From assembly GCA_944386195.1 (NCBI GenBank), contig CALXAD010000008.1, positions 1 through 60,804 on the forward strand: a stretch of DNA of 60,804 nt, written 5' to 3'. Of this stretch, positions 10,122 through 17,899 are shown one piece after another. This DNA comes from an uncultured Clostridia bacterium (lineage in GTDB: Bacteria > Bacillota > Clostridia > TANB77 > CAG-508). The notes under the pieces were generated by a model, which worked only from the letters and a program-made list of their open reading frames with translations, did not search any database and had not been told where the DNA came from. Every line of letters begins with the position of its first letter. Within the stretch, counting starts at the first letter, position 1. A program made the translations under genes and the position numbers.

Positions 10122-10733
10122 ATGAAAGTTAGACAATTTATTACAAGTGGTGAAGTTCAAAAAGAAATCATAGTTCCTAATCTAGGAAATAAAGCTATTG
10201 AAATACCAGCTGAAAGAAGTGGCTATAGAGATGCTAATAAACAAATTTTTGGAAGTGATATGTTTCCAAAGGAAATTCCAGGTACATTTATTGGTTATAC
10301 AGAATCAATTAGCGGATATTGGCATCCTACATATATTCTAGTTCCAAGTGAAGAAAAGCTATTCCTTGGAGGAGAGGAAGGATTTAAAAATGGACCTAGA
10401 ATTATAGATGATATATGTGGAATTTTAAGACAAACAGGAATTGAAGTTAGAAGTGTAAGAGAGTCAGATTTACAATCATTTGATTATGAATCAGAAAATT
10501 TTGATTATTGGCTAGCTGATGCTAATATACGCACAAATAGTTTTGGAATGAAATATGTTTCATCTGGGCAGATTATGTATAGCGAATTATTGTATTATAA
10601 AGATAAAAATGGAAAAAATAAGAAAAGCGGTCTTTTAAGCAAAATTAGAGATAGTAAAGATGAACATAGAATTATAGATAGTTATTGTATTAGACCTGTT
10701 GTTGTTCTGGATACTGTAGTTACTAATTGCTGA
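10122..10733 (+). CDS. Hypothetical protein with a C-terminal surface/pilin-associated type domain
   Basis: 203 residues, ribosome binding site AAAGGAA. I do not recognise a named family for the whole protein. The second half (SGYWHP..., ...DYWLADANIR..., SGQIMYSELL, CIRPVVVLD) matches a layout common at the C-terminus of clostridial pilin-like or phage-tail-like proteins, where it ends in GVRPVVSL. A divergent version forms the end of the pilin-like protein at 25147-26280. No signal peptide or transmembrane segment. Probably an isolated copy of this domain; function unknown. Confidence 0.6.
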   Translation: MKVRQFITSGEVQKEIIVPNLGNKAIEIPAERSGYRDANKQIFGSDMFPKEIPGTFIGYTESISGYWHPTYILVPSEEKLFLGGEEGFKNGPRIIDDICGILRQTGIEVRSVRESDLQSFDYESENFDYWLADANIRTNSFGMKYVSSGQIMYSELLYYKDKNGKNKKSGLLSKIRDSKDEHRIIDSYCIRPVVVLDTVVTNC

Positions 10734-10776
10734 TATCAATGGTTAAAATCACAAGGATAGAAGCTATGATAATCAA

Positions 10777-10815
10777 GTAAACAGACCTCTTAAATAAGGG
10801 GTCTGTTTACTTCTA
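10777..10815 (+). terminator. Terminator
   Basis: The arm GTAAACAGACC (10777-10787) pairs with GGTCTGTTTAC (10800-10810). Confidence 0.75.
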
Positions 10816-10905
10816 AATAAATTATAAATAATAAAAAGCTAAGAGTTTTATAGTTAATATAATTTTTAATATAATTTTCAATATGTAAATTTAATAATTT
10901 CTTAA

Positions 10906-10934
10906 TTGTTTATTTTAGAGGCATGTGGTATAAT
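10906..10934 (+). promoter_or_regulatory. Promoter for the zinc-ribbon / DUF2085 operon
   Basis: TTGTTT at 10906-10911, 17-bp spacer, TATAAT at 10929-10934, then AAAGGAAG before the ATG at 10967. Confidence 0.6.
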
Positions 10935-10966
10935 ATTCCCATAAAAAAGAAAGGAAGAAAAAACTT

Positions 10967-11174
10967 ATGAGATGTCCAAAATGTGGAAGTGAAAATATAT
11001 CTAGCATTATAGATACGAAAACACATACTAAAGGCTTTGATGGAGGAAATGCTTGTTGCCGGATATTTACTTTTTGGTTGGCCAGGAGTTTTGTGCGGAT
11101 TATGTGATACGGGTGATACTACAACTGAAAGTAGAACAACTAATATTTGTAATGATTGTGGAAAACGTTTTTAA
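10967..11174 (+). CDS. Small zinc-ribbon membrane-associated protein with a CGG +1 site
   Basis: 68 residues once one C at 11059/11060 is skipped; too short to be noticed otherwise. It starts MRCPKCGSENI (first CxxC knuckle) and, after the shift, runs CCGYLLFGWPGVLCGLC, a Gly/Cys-rich hydrophobic stretch, and ends NICNDCGKRF (second CxxC knuckle). This is the arrangement of small double zinc-ribbon proteins common in Firmicutes. Without the shift the second knuckle is lost. The restored stop overlaps the next start as TAATG, showing that this frame still fits the operon. Function unknown. Confidence 0.7.
11060..11062 (+). other. CGG +1 frameshift site 2 (zinc-ribbon protein)
   Basis: Frame-0 context TGC-CGG-ATA, codon 32. 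Skipping C gives TGC-GGA-TAT (Cys-Gly-Tyr), restoring the CCGYLLFG motif. Confidence 0.7.
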
Positions 11175-11539
11175 TGAAAAAAAGCACTAAGATAAAAACA
11201 TGGGCATTTCTTATGAGATTAGGGAATAGATGTGGTTGCCATCAAAGAGAAGATAGAAGTTTCTTTATAAAAGGATGGCAATTTCCGATATGTAGTAGGT
11301 GTACAGGAATTCTAACAGGTCAAATAATTGGAATTATTTTATATATTTTGGGTGTTAGAATTCCAATATATTTGGATATAATATTTTTATTAATCATGTT
11401 TCTAGACTGGTATATACAATATAAAAAAATAAAGGAATCAACCAATATACGAAGATTTATAACTGGGAATTTAGCAGGGATAGCACAAACAAGCATTATA
11501 ATAGAATTAATAATATGGATAATTGAACTAGCAATTTAA
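11174..11539 (+). CDS. DUF2085 family membrane protein
   Basis: 121 residues when started at the ATG overlapping the preceding stop (TAATG). The N-terminal region has the family's cysteine and histidine pattern (GNRCGCHQREDRSF, then FPICSRCTGI). Three hydrophobic segments follow. DUF2085 proteins are small, uncharacterised membrane proteins with a conserved CxxCxG motif. The tight overlap implies translational coupling to the zinc-ribbon gene, suggesting a joint, possibly metal- or redox-related, membrane role (inference). Confidence 0.8.
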   Translation: MKKSTKIKTWAFLMRLGNRCGCHQREDRSFFIKGWQFPICSRCTGILTGQIIGIILYILGVRIPIYLDIIFLLIMFLDWYIQYKKIKESTNIRRFITGNLAGIAQTSIIIELIIWIIELAI

Positions 11540-11552
11540 GGGGGAGAGTTTT

Positions 11553-12110
11553 TTGGAAGAAAGTTTAGCACTTGTTGAATATAAAAAATTATCCACAAAA
11601 GAAAAATTAGTATTGTATTTTTTAATATACTCATTTATAGGATGGGTTTTAGAAACTTTTTATGGTTTTTTAGTTTTAGGACATTTTGTAGAAAGAGGCT
11701 TTTTATTTGGACCAATTTGTCCTATTTATGGTTTTGGAGCTGTGATTTTTATACTTATATTTGATGGACAAAAGGGACATAATTTGAAGAAATTCATAAT
11801 ATCAATGATAGTATTTTCTATATTTGAATTTTGTGCTTCTTGGATTTTAGAAATGGTATTTCACTTAAGATGGTGGGATTATTCAGATGCAATGTTTAAT
11901 ATACAAGGAAGAATATGTTTAAGTTTTTCAATTGTGTGGGGATTAGCAGGAATAATATTTTCTAATTTCCTACATCCATTTGTAAAGAAAAAAACTGAAA
12001 GATTGCTTGAAAAAATTGCATTTCCTTTACAAAGAACGATTTTATATACTTTAACATCTGTATTGGTAATTGATTTTATTTTATCTAGTATAAAATATAT
12101 AAAATTTTAA
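11553..12110 (+). CDS. Putative ABC-transporter type IV / CmpB-like membrane protein (PF06541)
   Basis: 185 residues with a TTG start preceded by GGGGGAG; no ATG fits as well. It shows four to five transmembrane segments and the family motif YSFIGWVLETFYG followed by ERGFLFGPICPIYGFG. The family is annotated as a putative ABC transporter permease, but no ATPase is adjacent and the function is not established. It lies 13 bp after the DUF2085 gene and probably belongs to the same operon. Confidence 0.8.
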   Translation: MEESLALVEYKKLSTKEKLVLYFLIYSFIGWVLETFYGFLVLGHFVERGFLFGPICPIYGFGAVIFILIFDGQKGHNLKKFIISMIVFSIFEFCASWILEMVFHLRWWDYSDAMFNIQGRICLSFSIVWGLAGIIFSNFLHPFVKKKTERLLEKIAFPLQRTILYTLTSVLVIDFILSSIKYIKF

Positions 12111-12140
12111 AGAGTAGCTTAAAATAAAGAAGCTACTCTG
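12111..12140. terminator. Bidirectional terminator between convergent genes
   Basis: The stem AGAGTAGCTT / AAGCTACTCT overlaps the last codons of the minus-strand serine hydrolase gene. Confidence 0.65.
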
Positions 12141-13186
12141 TTGTATTTTCAGATGTATCGTTTTCAGAACCTGTTTCAGTTTGAGGAACAAGAGTACTAA
12201 TATCTAAATTTCCTAAATTATAATTTAAAATATCTAAACTAATACTTGCAATAACTTCATCACTATTAGTTACGTTTCTGGTAAATATTCCGACTAAATA
12301 AGTCTTAGGCCCAAATACAATTCCATAATCATGAACATATCCACTATAGCTACCATATTTATGGGCAACATCATAATCTGTAATATATTTCTTTAAATAT
12401 AATCCCATAGAAGATTTTTTCATATCTTCGATTAATTTTGTATAAGAATCTTTATGTTCATATAAATAATTGATTACATCATATCCATATGCAGCAGATG
12501 TAATATTATTACTGTAAAAATCATCTGGAACAACTTCATCTGTATATTTTGTGATATCATGCCTTGCATTAGAATATCCTAAATTCTTAATTAAAATATT
12601 AACAGCAGTATTATCACTATTTACAATAGATTGTTCTAATAAAAAGTCAAGAGGAACATAATCACCAACAGAATATAAAGAAGCTGTAGTTCCTCCGACC
12701 AGCTTCATAACAGCCTCTTGAATATAAAAGCCCAGAATCGGAAGATAAATTACCATCATTTATTTCATCATAATAATACATCGCAATTGGAACTTTAATT
12801 GTGCTTGCAGCTGTAAAATATTTATCTTCATTATAGAAATAATATTTTTTATCATCTATATTGTAATAAAAAAATGAAAAATTACTATCTGTTAGACCAT
12901 ATTTTGATTTTTCTGAATCAATTAAAATTTTTAAGTCACTATCTTCTGAAGGTTCAATAACTACAGGCTCTGGTTCTGCTTTAGCAGTTGTTTCTGCAGT
13001 ATCAGTAGAGTTATTTTCCTCTTCTTGATTAGTAGTAGAAGCCATTTTGTTTTCTAAACCTTCAACAGGATTTAAAAAATTAAAAGTAATGCAAAGAATA
13101 ATTAGTGAAAGTAAAACAAATAAAAGTGATTTCTTAAATTTGGGTTTGGCATAATAGCCAGGACGAGCATGTTTTCCTTTGGCCAA
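12133..13186 (-). CDS. Membrane-anchored class-A-beta-lactamase-like serine hydrolase with a CGG +1 site
   Basis: About 350 residues if one C (plus-strand G at 12697) is skipped. A basic N-terminus and one transmembrane helix (about 20-39) are followed by a Glu/Thr-rich linker and a penicillin-binding fold: SxxK at S128-T-I-K131, the SDN triad (NSDNTAVN), and HKYGSYSGY in place of the KTG motif. The shift joins DSGLLYSRGCYEAG to GGTTASLYSVGDYVP, the helical region before SDN. The family includes class A beta-lactamases and non-resistance cell-wall serine hydrolases; the extended surface linker suggests the latter. It is a monocistronic gene. Without a shift the SDN and KxG motifs would be lost. 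Confidence 0.8.
12695..12697 (-). other. CGG +1 frameshift site 3 (serine hydrolase)
   Basis: On the minus strand the frame-0 context is GGT-CGG-AGG at codon 164. Skipping C gives GGT-GGA-GGA (Gly-Gly-Gly) and restores the reading frame. Confidence 0.65.
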
Positions 13187-13320
13187 ATAAGGTCATCTCC
13201 TTTGTGAAATATTATTTACTTATATATTTTTTATTATAACAGAAAATAATAAAAAAAGTCTATTTAAATTGAAATATTTTATAATTAAATATATAATTGT
13301 CAAAAAAGGAGGAAGGAAAA

Positions 13321-13875
13321 ATGACAGAAAAAGGAAAAAGAGATAATTTAGAACTTTATGATGCAAATTACGATGAGGATTTACAAAAAGAAAGAATAAG
13401 GATAAAAGAATTATGTTTTAAATATAATAATATAGAGCCATCAAAAATAGAAGAAAGAAAAAAGCTTATTAAAGAAATATTAGGTTCTACTAAAGATAAT
13501 GTTTGGATTGAATCAGACTTCCAATGTGATTATGGATATAACATATCTGTTGGTGAAAATTTTTATATGAATCATAATTGTGTGATTTTAGATGGTGGAA
13601 AGGTAAAATTTGGAGATAATGTGTTTATTGGACCTAATTGTGGATTTTATACAGCAGGTCATCCAATAGATGCAAAACTAAGAAATAAAGGATTAGAATA
13701 TGTAAAACCAATTAAAGTAGGTAATGACGTATGGTTGGGAGGAAATGTAGTTGTACTTCCTGGGGTTACTATCGGTGATAATGTAGTAATAGGTGCAGGA
13801 AGCATAGTTACTAAAGACATACCATCAAATGTTATAGCATATGGAAATCCTTGTAAAGTTATAAGAAAAATATAA
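13321..13875 (+). CDS. Maltose/galactoside O-acetyltransferase-like enzyme
   Basis: 184 residues. The ATG at 13321 is chosen because AGGAGGAAGG lies just upstream; an in-frame TTG 24 bp earlier would overlap that site. It contains the N-terminal Mac domain and left-handed beta-helix hexapeptide repeats with the catalytic histidine region ([19 protein letters not shown]) and the C-terminal [21 protein letters not shown] signature. It transfers acetyl from acetyl-CoA to a sugar hydroxyl; the native substrate is uncertain. It sits 13 bp before a deacylase gene. Confidence 0.9.
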   Translation: MTEKGKRDNLELYDANYDEDLQKERIRIKELCFKYNNIEPSKIEERKKLIKEILGSTKDNVWIESDFQCDYGYNISVGENFYMNHNCVILDGGKVKFGDNVFIGPNCGFYTAGHPIDAKLRNKGLEYVKPIKVGNDVWLGGNVVVLPGVTIGDNVVIGAGSIVTKDIPSNVIAYGNPCKVIRKI

Positions 13876-13888
13876 AGAAGGATAAAAA

Positions 13889-14350
13889 ATGGAAGAAGTT
13901 AAAGAAGTTTTAGATAAGATGAATATTACTTATGAAATAATATCTCATGAAGCTGTAAGAACAGCAAAAGAGGCTAAAAAATTTATAGAGAAAATGGATG
14001 TAATACCTACAAAAACAATGTTTATGCAAGATAAGATAAGTAAAATATTTTATTTATTTGTATTACATGCAGATAAAAAATTAAATCTGAAAGTTTTAAA
14101 TACAATACAATTTGGAAAAGAAGAAGACTTAAAAGAAAAAATGAATTTAACATTTGGAACTGTTTCTATATTTGGTTTATTAAACAATAAAGAACATGAT
14201 ATAAAAGTATATATAGATAATTCTTTAAAAAAGACTGATAAAATAACATTCCATCCAAATGATAATACAAGAACTATATTAATTTTAGTAAAAGATATAA
14301 TTAAATTTTTAGAAGATTTAAATTACGATTATGAATTTATTTATATGTAA
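13889..14350 (+). CDS. PrdX/YbaK-family prolyl-tRNA editing protein homologue
   Basis: 153 residues of the YbaK/aminoacyl-tRNA-synthetase-associated fold. The PrdX-like pattern appears in NITYEIISHEAVRTAKEAKKF, LFVLHADKKLNLK and LTFGTVSIFGLLNN. Such proteins remove mis-attached amino acids from tRNA-Pro in trans. It probably forms an operon with the acetyltransferase gene. A second, YbaK-type homologue is encoded at 18118. Confidence 0.8.
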   Translation: MEEVKEVLDKMNITYEIISHEAVRTAKEAKKFIEKMDVIPTKTMFMQDKISKIFYLFVLHADKKLNLKVLNTIQFGKEEDLKEKMNLTFGTVSIFGLLNNKEHDIKVYIDNSLKKTDKITFHPNDNTRTILILVKDIIKFLEDLNYDYEFIYM

Positions 14351-14359
14351 TATTTTAAT

Positions 14360-14436
14360 AAAAGTCATTTGCAAAATGCACAATAAAATTACAAAAGTCG
14401 TTTGAAAAATGTGATAAATATCACAAAAGTCGTTTG
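14360..14436 (+). promoter_or_regulatory. Three regularly spaced AAAAGTCRTTTG repeats
   Basis: Copies at 14360-14371, 14393-14404 and 14425-14436 are spaced 33 and 32 bp apart, close to three helical turns. They lie immediately upstream of the degraded DUF4143 ATPase gene, consistent with a multi-site operator. The binding protein is unknown. Confidence 0.5.
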
Positions 14437-14481
14437 ATTTTTGTGAACGATTGCTTTGTAATAGGATTAGAGGTGAGGTCT

Positions 14482-14922
14482 ATGTATAGATTAAAATGGA
14501 AGATTTAAAAAGTGGAATAATTCTAAGAATAGAAAACCTTTAATAATAAGAGGAGCAAGAAAGTATGAACTGGGGTTATTGTGGCTTATTGATGATGATA
14601 TTTTTGTCGAATTTAAAGGAACATTAACAGAACAGTATGTTTTGACAGAATTAAAGTCTAATATTGATTCACAAGTTTTTTACTGGTCAGCAGAAAGAGG
14701 AACGGCAGAACTTGATTATATTATTCAAATGGGAAGATATAATAACCAATAGAAGTAAAAGCAGCTGAAAACTTACAAGCAAAAAGTTTAAAAACCTTTG
14801 TACAAAAATATAATACAAAAATAAATGTTAGAACATCAATGACAAACTATAAAAAAGAAGATTGGCTAATAAATATACCATTATATTTAATAGGAAATAT
14901 TAAAAATATATTAAGGATATAA
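14482..14922 (+). pseudogene. Degraded AAA/DUF4143 ATPase
   Basis: Fragments in more than one frame match the family: KNRKPLIIRGARK (start of the P-loop region) and GTLTEQYVLTELKSN, SAERGTAELDYIIQ, ENLQAKSLKTFVQKY, DWLINIPLYLIGNI (the C-terminal DUF4143 nuclease-like region). The central ATPase portion is deleted and stop codons and shifts interrupt the rest. Clearly non-functional. Confidence 0.8.
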
Positions 14923-14991
14923 ATGAGTTTAATAAAAAAAATTAAAAAAGCCATACTAATATTATAAAATATAAAGGAGGCTTGTTTAAAA

Positions 14992-15156
14992 ATGGAAAAA
15001 AATCAAAAAATAAATTGCACAGTAAGTAGCTGTAAATATAATAATAATAAAAATGAAGGAGAATGTATTTTAAGTAAAATAATAGTTACACCAAAACAAG
15101 GATGTAATACATCTAAAGCAGATGAATCAATGTGTAGTAGTTATGAATGTAAATAA
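14992..15156 (+). CDS. DUF1540 small cysteine-rich protein
   Basis: 54 residues after AAAGGAGG. Four cysteines are visible in the DUF1540 arrangement (NCTVSSCKYN, GECILSKI, PKQGCNTSKADESMCSSYEC). DUF1540 proteins are short, probably metal-binding, and of unknown function. The last 99 bp of this gene are duplicated exactly at 17900-17998, marking the edges of an inserted segment. Confidence 0.85.
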   Translation: MEKNQKINCTVSSCKYNNNKNEGECILSKIIVTPKQGCNTSKADESMCSSYECK

Positions 15157-15159
15157 TAA
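15061..15159 (+). repeat. Left copy of a perfect 99-bp direct repeat
   Basis: Identical to 17900-17998. It covers the 3' two thirds of the DUF1540 gene including its stop. The 2.74 kb between the copies is absent from the presumed ancestral locus (inference). Confidence 0.9.
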
Positions 15160-15179
15160 GCAAAATAAATCATAATAAA

Positions 15180-15217
15180 AGAAGATAAGATGATTAATAA
15201 TTATCTTATCTTTTCTT
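15180..15217 (+). terminator. Terminator after the DUF1540 gene
   Basis: AAGATAAGAT pairs with ATCTTATCTT across a short A/T loop and is followed by TTTTC. Confidence 0.7.
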
Positions 15218-15308
15218 TTGCAATATATAAAAAGTTATCAAAGCCATGAATAAAGTAATAGAAAAAGACTTCTAAAACAACAATATGAAAGAATTTTATA
15301 AAAAGTAG

Positions 15309-15351
15309 TTGACAAAATGAAAATAATACTATATAATACGATACATAGTAT
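15309..15351 (+). promoter_or_regulatory. Promoter with overlapping inverted repeat, probable PadR operator
   Basis: Consensus TTGACA (15309-15314), 17-bp spacer and TATAAT (15332-15337). The inverted repeat ATACTAT (15326-15332) / ATAGTAT (15345-15351) brackets the -10 box, which would allow the PadR regulator encoded just downstream to repress its own operon. Confidence 0.65.
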
Positions 15352-15384
15352 AACAAAGTATAAACAAAAGAAAGGTGGTAAAAT

Positions 15385-15726
15385 ATGAAATTCAATAAAG
15401 AATTGCTTAAAGGTACTACTGATATGATTATATTAAAATTATTAGCTGAAAAAGATATGTATGGATATGAAATAATGAAAAAAGTAAAAGAAAAAACAGA
15501 TAATATTTTTGAACTTCGTGAAGGTACTTTATATCCATTACTTCATGAATTGGAAAGCAAGAAATTAATAGTATCTTATTGGGAAGTTACTGAATCACTA
15601 AGAAAACGAAAATATTATAAAATTACAGATAAAGGTAAAAAGAGTCTGAAGAGTAAAGAAATTGAATGGGAAAATTTTTCCAATGGTATTTCAAGATTAA
15701 TGGGAGGAGTTGCCTATGAAAATTAA
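15385..15726 (+). CDS. PadR-family transcriptional regulator
   Basis: 113 residues, ribosome binding site AAAGGTGG. It contains the PadR winged helix: LLKGTTDMIILKLLAEKDMYGYEI, then ELREGTLYPLLHELESKKLI and KRKYYKITDKGKK. It is followed with an 11-bp overlap by a membrane protein gene with a HAAS prefix domain. This regulator-membrane pair is common in Firmicutes, and PadR probably represses both genes through the operator at 15326-15351. Confidence 0.92.
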   Translation: MKFNKELLKGTTDMIILKLLAEKDMYGYEIMKKVKEKTDNIFELREGTLYPLLHELESKKLIVSYWEVTESLRKRKYYKITDKGKKSLKSKEIEWENFSNGISRLMGGVAYEN

Positions 15727-17074
15727 TCGAGAAGATTACTTAAATTCAATTTGTAAAAAAATTAAATATAAAGATAAAAGAAAAAGTATTTATGATGAGT
15801 TAGAAACACATATAGAAGAGACAAAAAATGAATTTATTAGATTAGGATTTTCCAATGAACAAGCAGAGGAGCAGGCATTAAAAGAAATGGGGGATTCTAA
15901 TGAAATTGCAAAAAGCTTCAATAAAATCTATAAGGTACATATTGATTATTTATCAATTATAATAATTCTTATATTATTATTTACTAATATATTTATTACA
16001 AATATGTTAGTAAAAGAACATTTTATACAAAATGTAAATAGTTTGTATATTAATATTTTTATTGGATGTATAATGGCTATTCCAATTTTTGCAATAAATT
16101 ATAAAAAATTGGAGAAATATGCTTTCTTAATATTTTCAATAGGTTTGTTATTTGCATGGATAAGTTATTTTATTATTCAATACAAGCTGTTAATAGATAA
16201 AAATATAATTGATAACCCAATATATTTTTCTTACATTTCTATTCTTTTATATATTATTGCATATGCTGGTATTATAAGGGAATATGGCAAAAGTTGGAAG
16301 ACACTTCTTGTTGCTATCATATCAATTATATCATTAGTAGCAGTAGAAAGAATTAGCCTAATAATATTATTGACGATAACATATTTAATTATGACAGCTA
16401 ATCAAATACCAATAAAGGAAAATAAAAGATTTTATACAACATTATTTTCAGTAATTGTTTTATTAACAACTATGTTTGTAGGAATATTAGCACTATGTGA
16501 AAACAAGTTTGATGGTCCAATAAAAACGATTTTAACATTTTTCGATAGAGATACACAAGTTGCAATTATGAAAAAAAATAATAACAATGAATTTGAGTTA
16601 ACTAAAGATTTTACTACAAGCTATTATTCTTATCAGAAAAAAAATGAAATATTAAGTCAATGTAAACTTTTTGGAAGGTCAGATAGCTTAAATGACAAGA
16701 ATTATATTGGAGGATTAGAAACAGAGAATATATTTTTATTTGTGATTTCATACTTAGGCTGGATTCCTTCAATAATATTATTAATACTGATAATATCATT
16801 AATTATAAAAACGATAAAAAATATAACTTATATAAATGATAATTATGGAAGACTGATTTCAATAGGAATTATTTCATATTTATTAATAAGTAGTATATTA
16901 AGTATATTAATTTCATTAAATTTGTTTCCAATAGCCAATATAGCATTACCTTTTATATCAACTGGAAACATAAACATATTATTTAGTATATTAGCTTTAT
17001 CTATATGTTTGTCAATATATTCAAAGAAAGACATATTAAAAATAAATAGTAACTATAGAGAATTAACTTGCTAA
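15716..17074 (+). CDS. HAAS-domain FtsW/RodA-like membrane protein
   Basis: 452 residues from the ATG after GGGAGGAG. The N-terminal ~75 residues form a HAAS/permease-prefix domain (YDELETHIEETKNEFI, EQALKEMGDSNEIAKSF). About ten transmembrane helices follow. The end contains LFPIANIALPFISTGN, resembling the conserved PFISYGG loop of FtsW/RodA/SpoVE, so it is a divergent SEDS relative. HAAS-FtsW proteins paired with PadR are known in Clostridia; their substrate is not established. Translation overlaps padR, indicating coupling. Confidence 0.75.
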   Translation: MKINREDYLNSICKKIKYKDKRKSIYDELETHIEETKNEFIRLGFSNEQAEEQALKEMGDSNEIAKSFNKIYKVHIDYLSIIIILILLFTNIFITNMLVKEHFIQNVNSLYINIFIGCIMAIPIFAINYKKLEKYAFLIFSIGLLFAWISYFIIQYKLLIDKNIIDNPIYFSYISILLYIIAYAGIIREYGKSWKTLLVAIISIISLVAVERISLIILLTITYLIMTANQIPIKENKRFYTTLFSVIVLLTTMFVGILALCENKFDGPIKTILTFFDRDTQVAIMKKNNNNEFELTKDFTTSYYSYQKKNEILSQCKLFGRSDSLNDKNYIGGLETENIFLFVISYLGWIPSIILLILIISLIIKTIKNITYINDNYGRLISIGIISYLLISSILSILISLNLFPIANIALPFISTGNINILFSILALSICLSIYSKKDILKINSNYRELTC

Positions 17075-17163
17075 ATAATATATTTTATAAATTTGTTACT
17101 AACCCTTTATGGGTTTAGTATAAATGTACGTTGGGCATGGGATAATTCAAAAGGAGGATTACC

Positions 17164-17625
17164 ATGAAGAAAATCTCAAAGCGGTTTTTGGCTATGGCCA
17201 TTACCGGACTGTCCGTGCTAACATTTGCTTCAGCAACCCCAGCTTTTGCGGCTAGTAACGAACTGCCTAATACGCAGGTTGTTTCAAGCGTAAATGCTGA
17301 GGACTCTGGAGAGGTCTCTACAAGAGCAGGCTACCAAAGTTCTATTAGTTTTACTGGCATCACATACTCTGATGAGTTCTACTCTGATGGTTCCCAGATT
17401 TCTGTGATTACCGAAAACTCGAGTAGTTCTTCTAACGGATACACTTTGCATATCCAGAAGAAGTTTTTGGGAATTTGGTTTGATCAGCTAACATGGGATA
17501 TGCCAGCAAATGGTACTGATGGTTGCTATCTGTCTAACGGTGGCTCAGGAACATACCGACTAGCTTTCGTTAGGAAGGGAACGGCGGCTAATCCGCAAAA
17601 CGTTACATACTTGCTTGGTTACTAA
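17164..17625 (+). CDS. Foreign-looking small secreted protein
   Basis: 153 residues with a strong AAAGGAGG site. A classical signal peptide ends AFAA (about residue 29). The mature part is Ser/Gly/Thr-rich with many aromatic residues and ends NPQNVTYLLGY, with no recognised domain. Its base composition is far richer in G+C than everything around it, and it uses codons avoided by its neighbours (CTG, GCC, ACC, GTG, and CGG for Arg7 at 17182-17184). This marks recent transfer from a different genus. It could be a secreted peptide, a bacteriocin-like factor or a phage-lysis-associated protein; I cannot decide. Confidence 0.8.
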   Translation: MKKISKRFLAMAITGLSVLTFASATPAFAASNELPNTQVVSSVNAEDSGEVSTRAGYQSSISFTGITYSDEFYSDGSQISVITENSSSSSNGYTLHIQKKFLGIWFDQLTWDMPANGTDGCYLSNGGSGTYRLAFVRKGTAANPQNVTYLLGY

Positions 17626-17652
17626 CCAAAAAAGTATGTGAAAGTAAATTGA

Positions 17653-17679
17653 TGGACATTACTAGTTAAATAATGTCCT
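17653..17679 (+). terminator. Hairpin after the secreted-protein gene
   Basis: GGACATTA (17654-17661) pairs with TAATGTCC (17671-17678). There is no long T tract, so termination may depend on the next hairpin. Confidence 0.5.
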
Positions 17680-17696
17680 AAATGCCCAACGTACAA

Positions 17697-17723
17697 GGGG
17701 GAATCTCATAATAGAGATTCCCC
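17697..17723 (+). terminator. Strong hairpin preceding a group II intron end
   Basis: GGGGAATCTC pairs perfectly with GAGATTCCCC around ATAATA. Its tail TCGATT leads directly into the intron-like GTGCAAC; this is the preferred target of group IIC introns. Confidence 0.7.
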
Positions 17724-17729
17724 TCGATT

Positions 17730-17899
17730 GTGCAACAGGTATGTTACCTAACTAATCGGTGAAAGTTCGAAGTGGATGTATATATCACCAACTACATAGA
17801 GAAGCACAAGTTTTTCGGCGTGAGAAGTAGTGATGATAAATGGTAGAAGCTACAAGGAACGAAGGACGGAACAGTAAATCAAGATAGACCAATAATGAT
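17730..17899 (+). ncRNA. Truncated group II (probably IIC) intron, 5' domain only
   Basis: Starting at GTGCAACAGG (compare the GUGYG-type 5' end) it contains ACCTAACTAATCGGTGAAAG, resembling the CGGTGAAAGTCCG segment of domain I in bacterial group II introns, and other G/C-containing stems unlike the local AT-rich DNA. It stops after about 170 bp at the second DUF1540 repeat; there is no reverse transcriptase and no domain V. A dead 5' fragment. Confidence 0.6.

Larger units (their letters stand above)
17126..17694. repeat. 13-bp perfect inverted repeats flanking the secreted-protein gene
   Basis: GTACGTTGGGCAT at 17126-17138 and its exact reverse complement at 17682-17694 bracket the gene at 17164-17625, its ribosome binding site and its first hairpin. 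They may be ends of a small mobile or invertible unit, or long-range transcript pairing. Confidence 0.6.

Noticed and set aside
12133..13186. Calling the serine hydrolase an antibiotic-resistance beta-lactamase
   Set aside because: The KTG motif is replaced and the protein is membrane-anchored with a long linker; the fold is shared by non-resistance enzymes.
14360..14436. Possible CRISPR-like array (three evenly spaced repeats)
   Set aside because: The repeats are only 12 bp, only three in number, not palindromic like CRISPR repeats, and there are no cas genes.
17126..17694. The inverted repeats contain GTTGGGC and GCCCAAC, which fit integron GTTRRRY/RYYYAAC core sites
   Set aside because: No second GTTRRRY was found at the proper distance downstream, no integron integrase is present, and the 13-bp perfect pairing is longer than core sites need. 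Coincidence is more likely.
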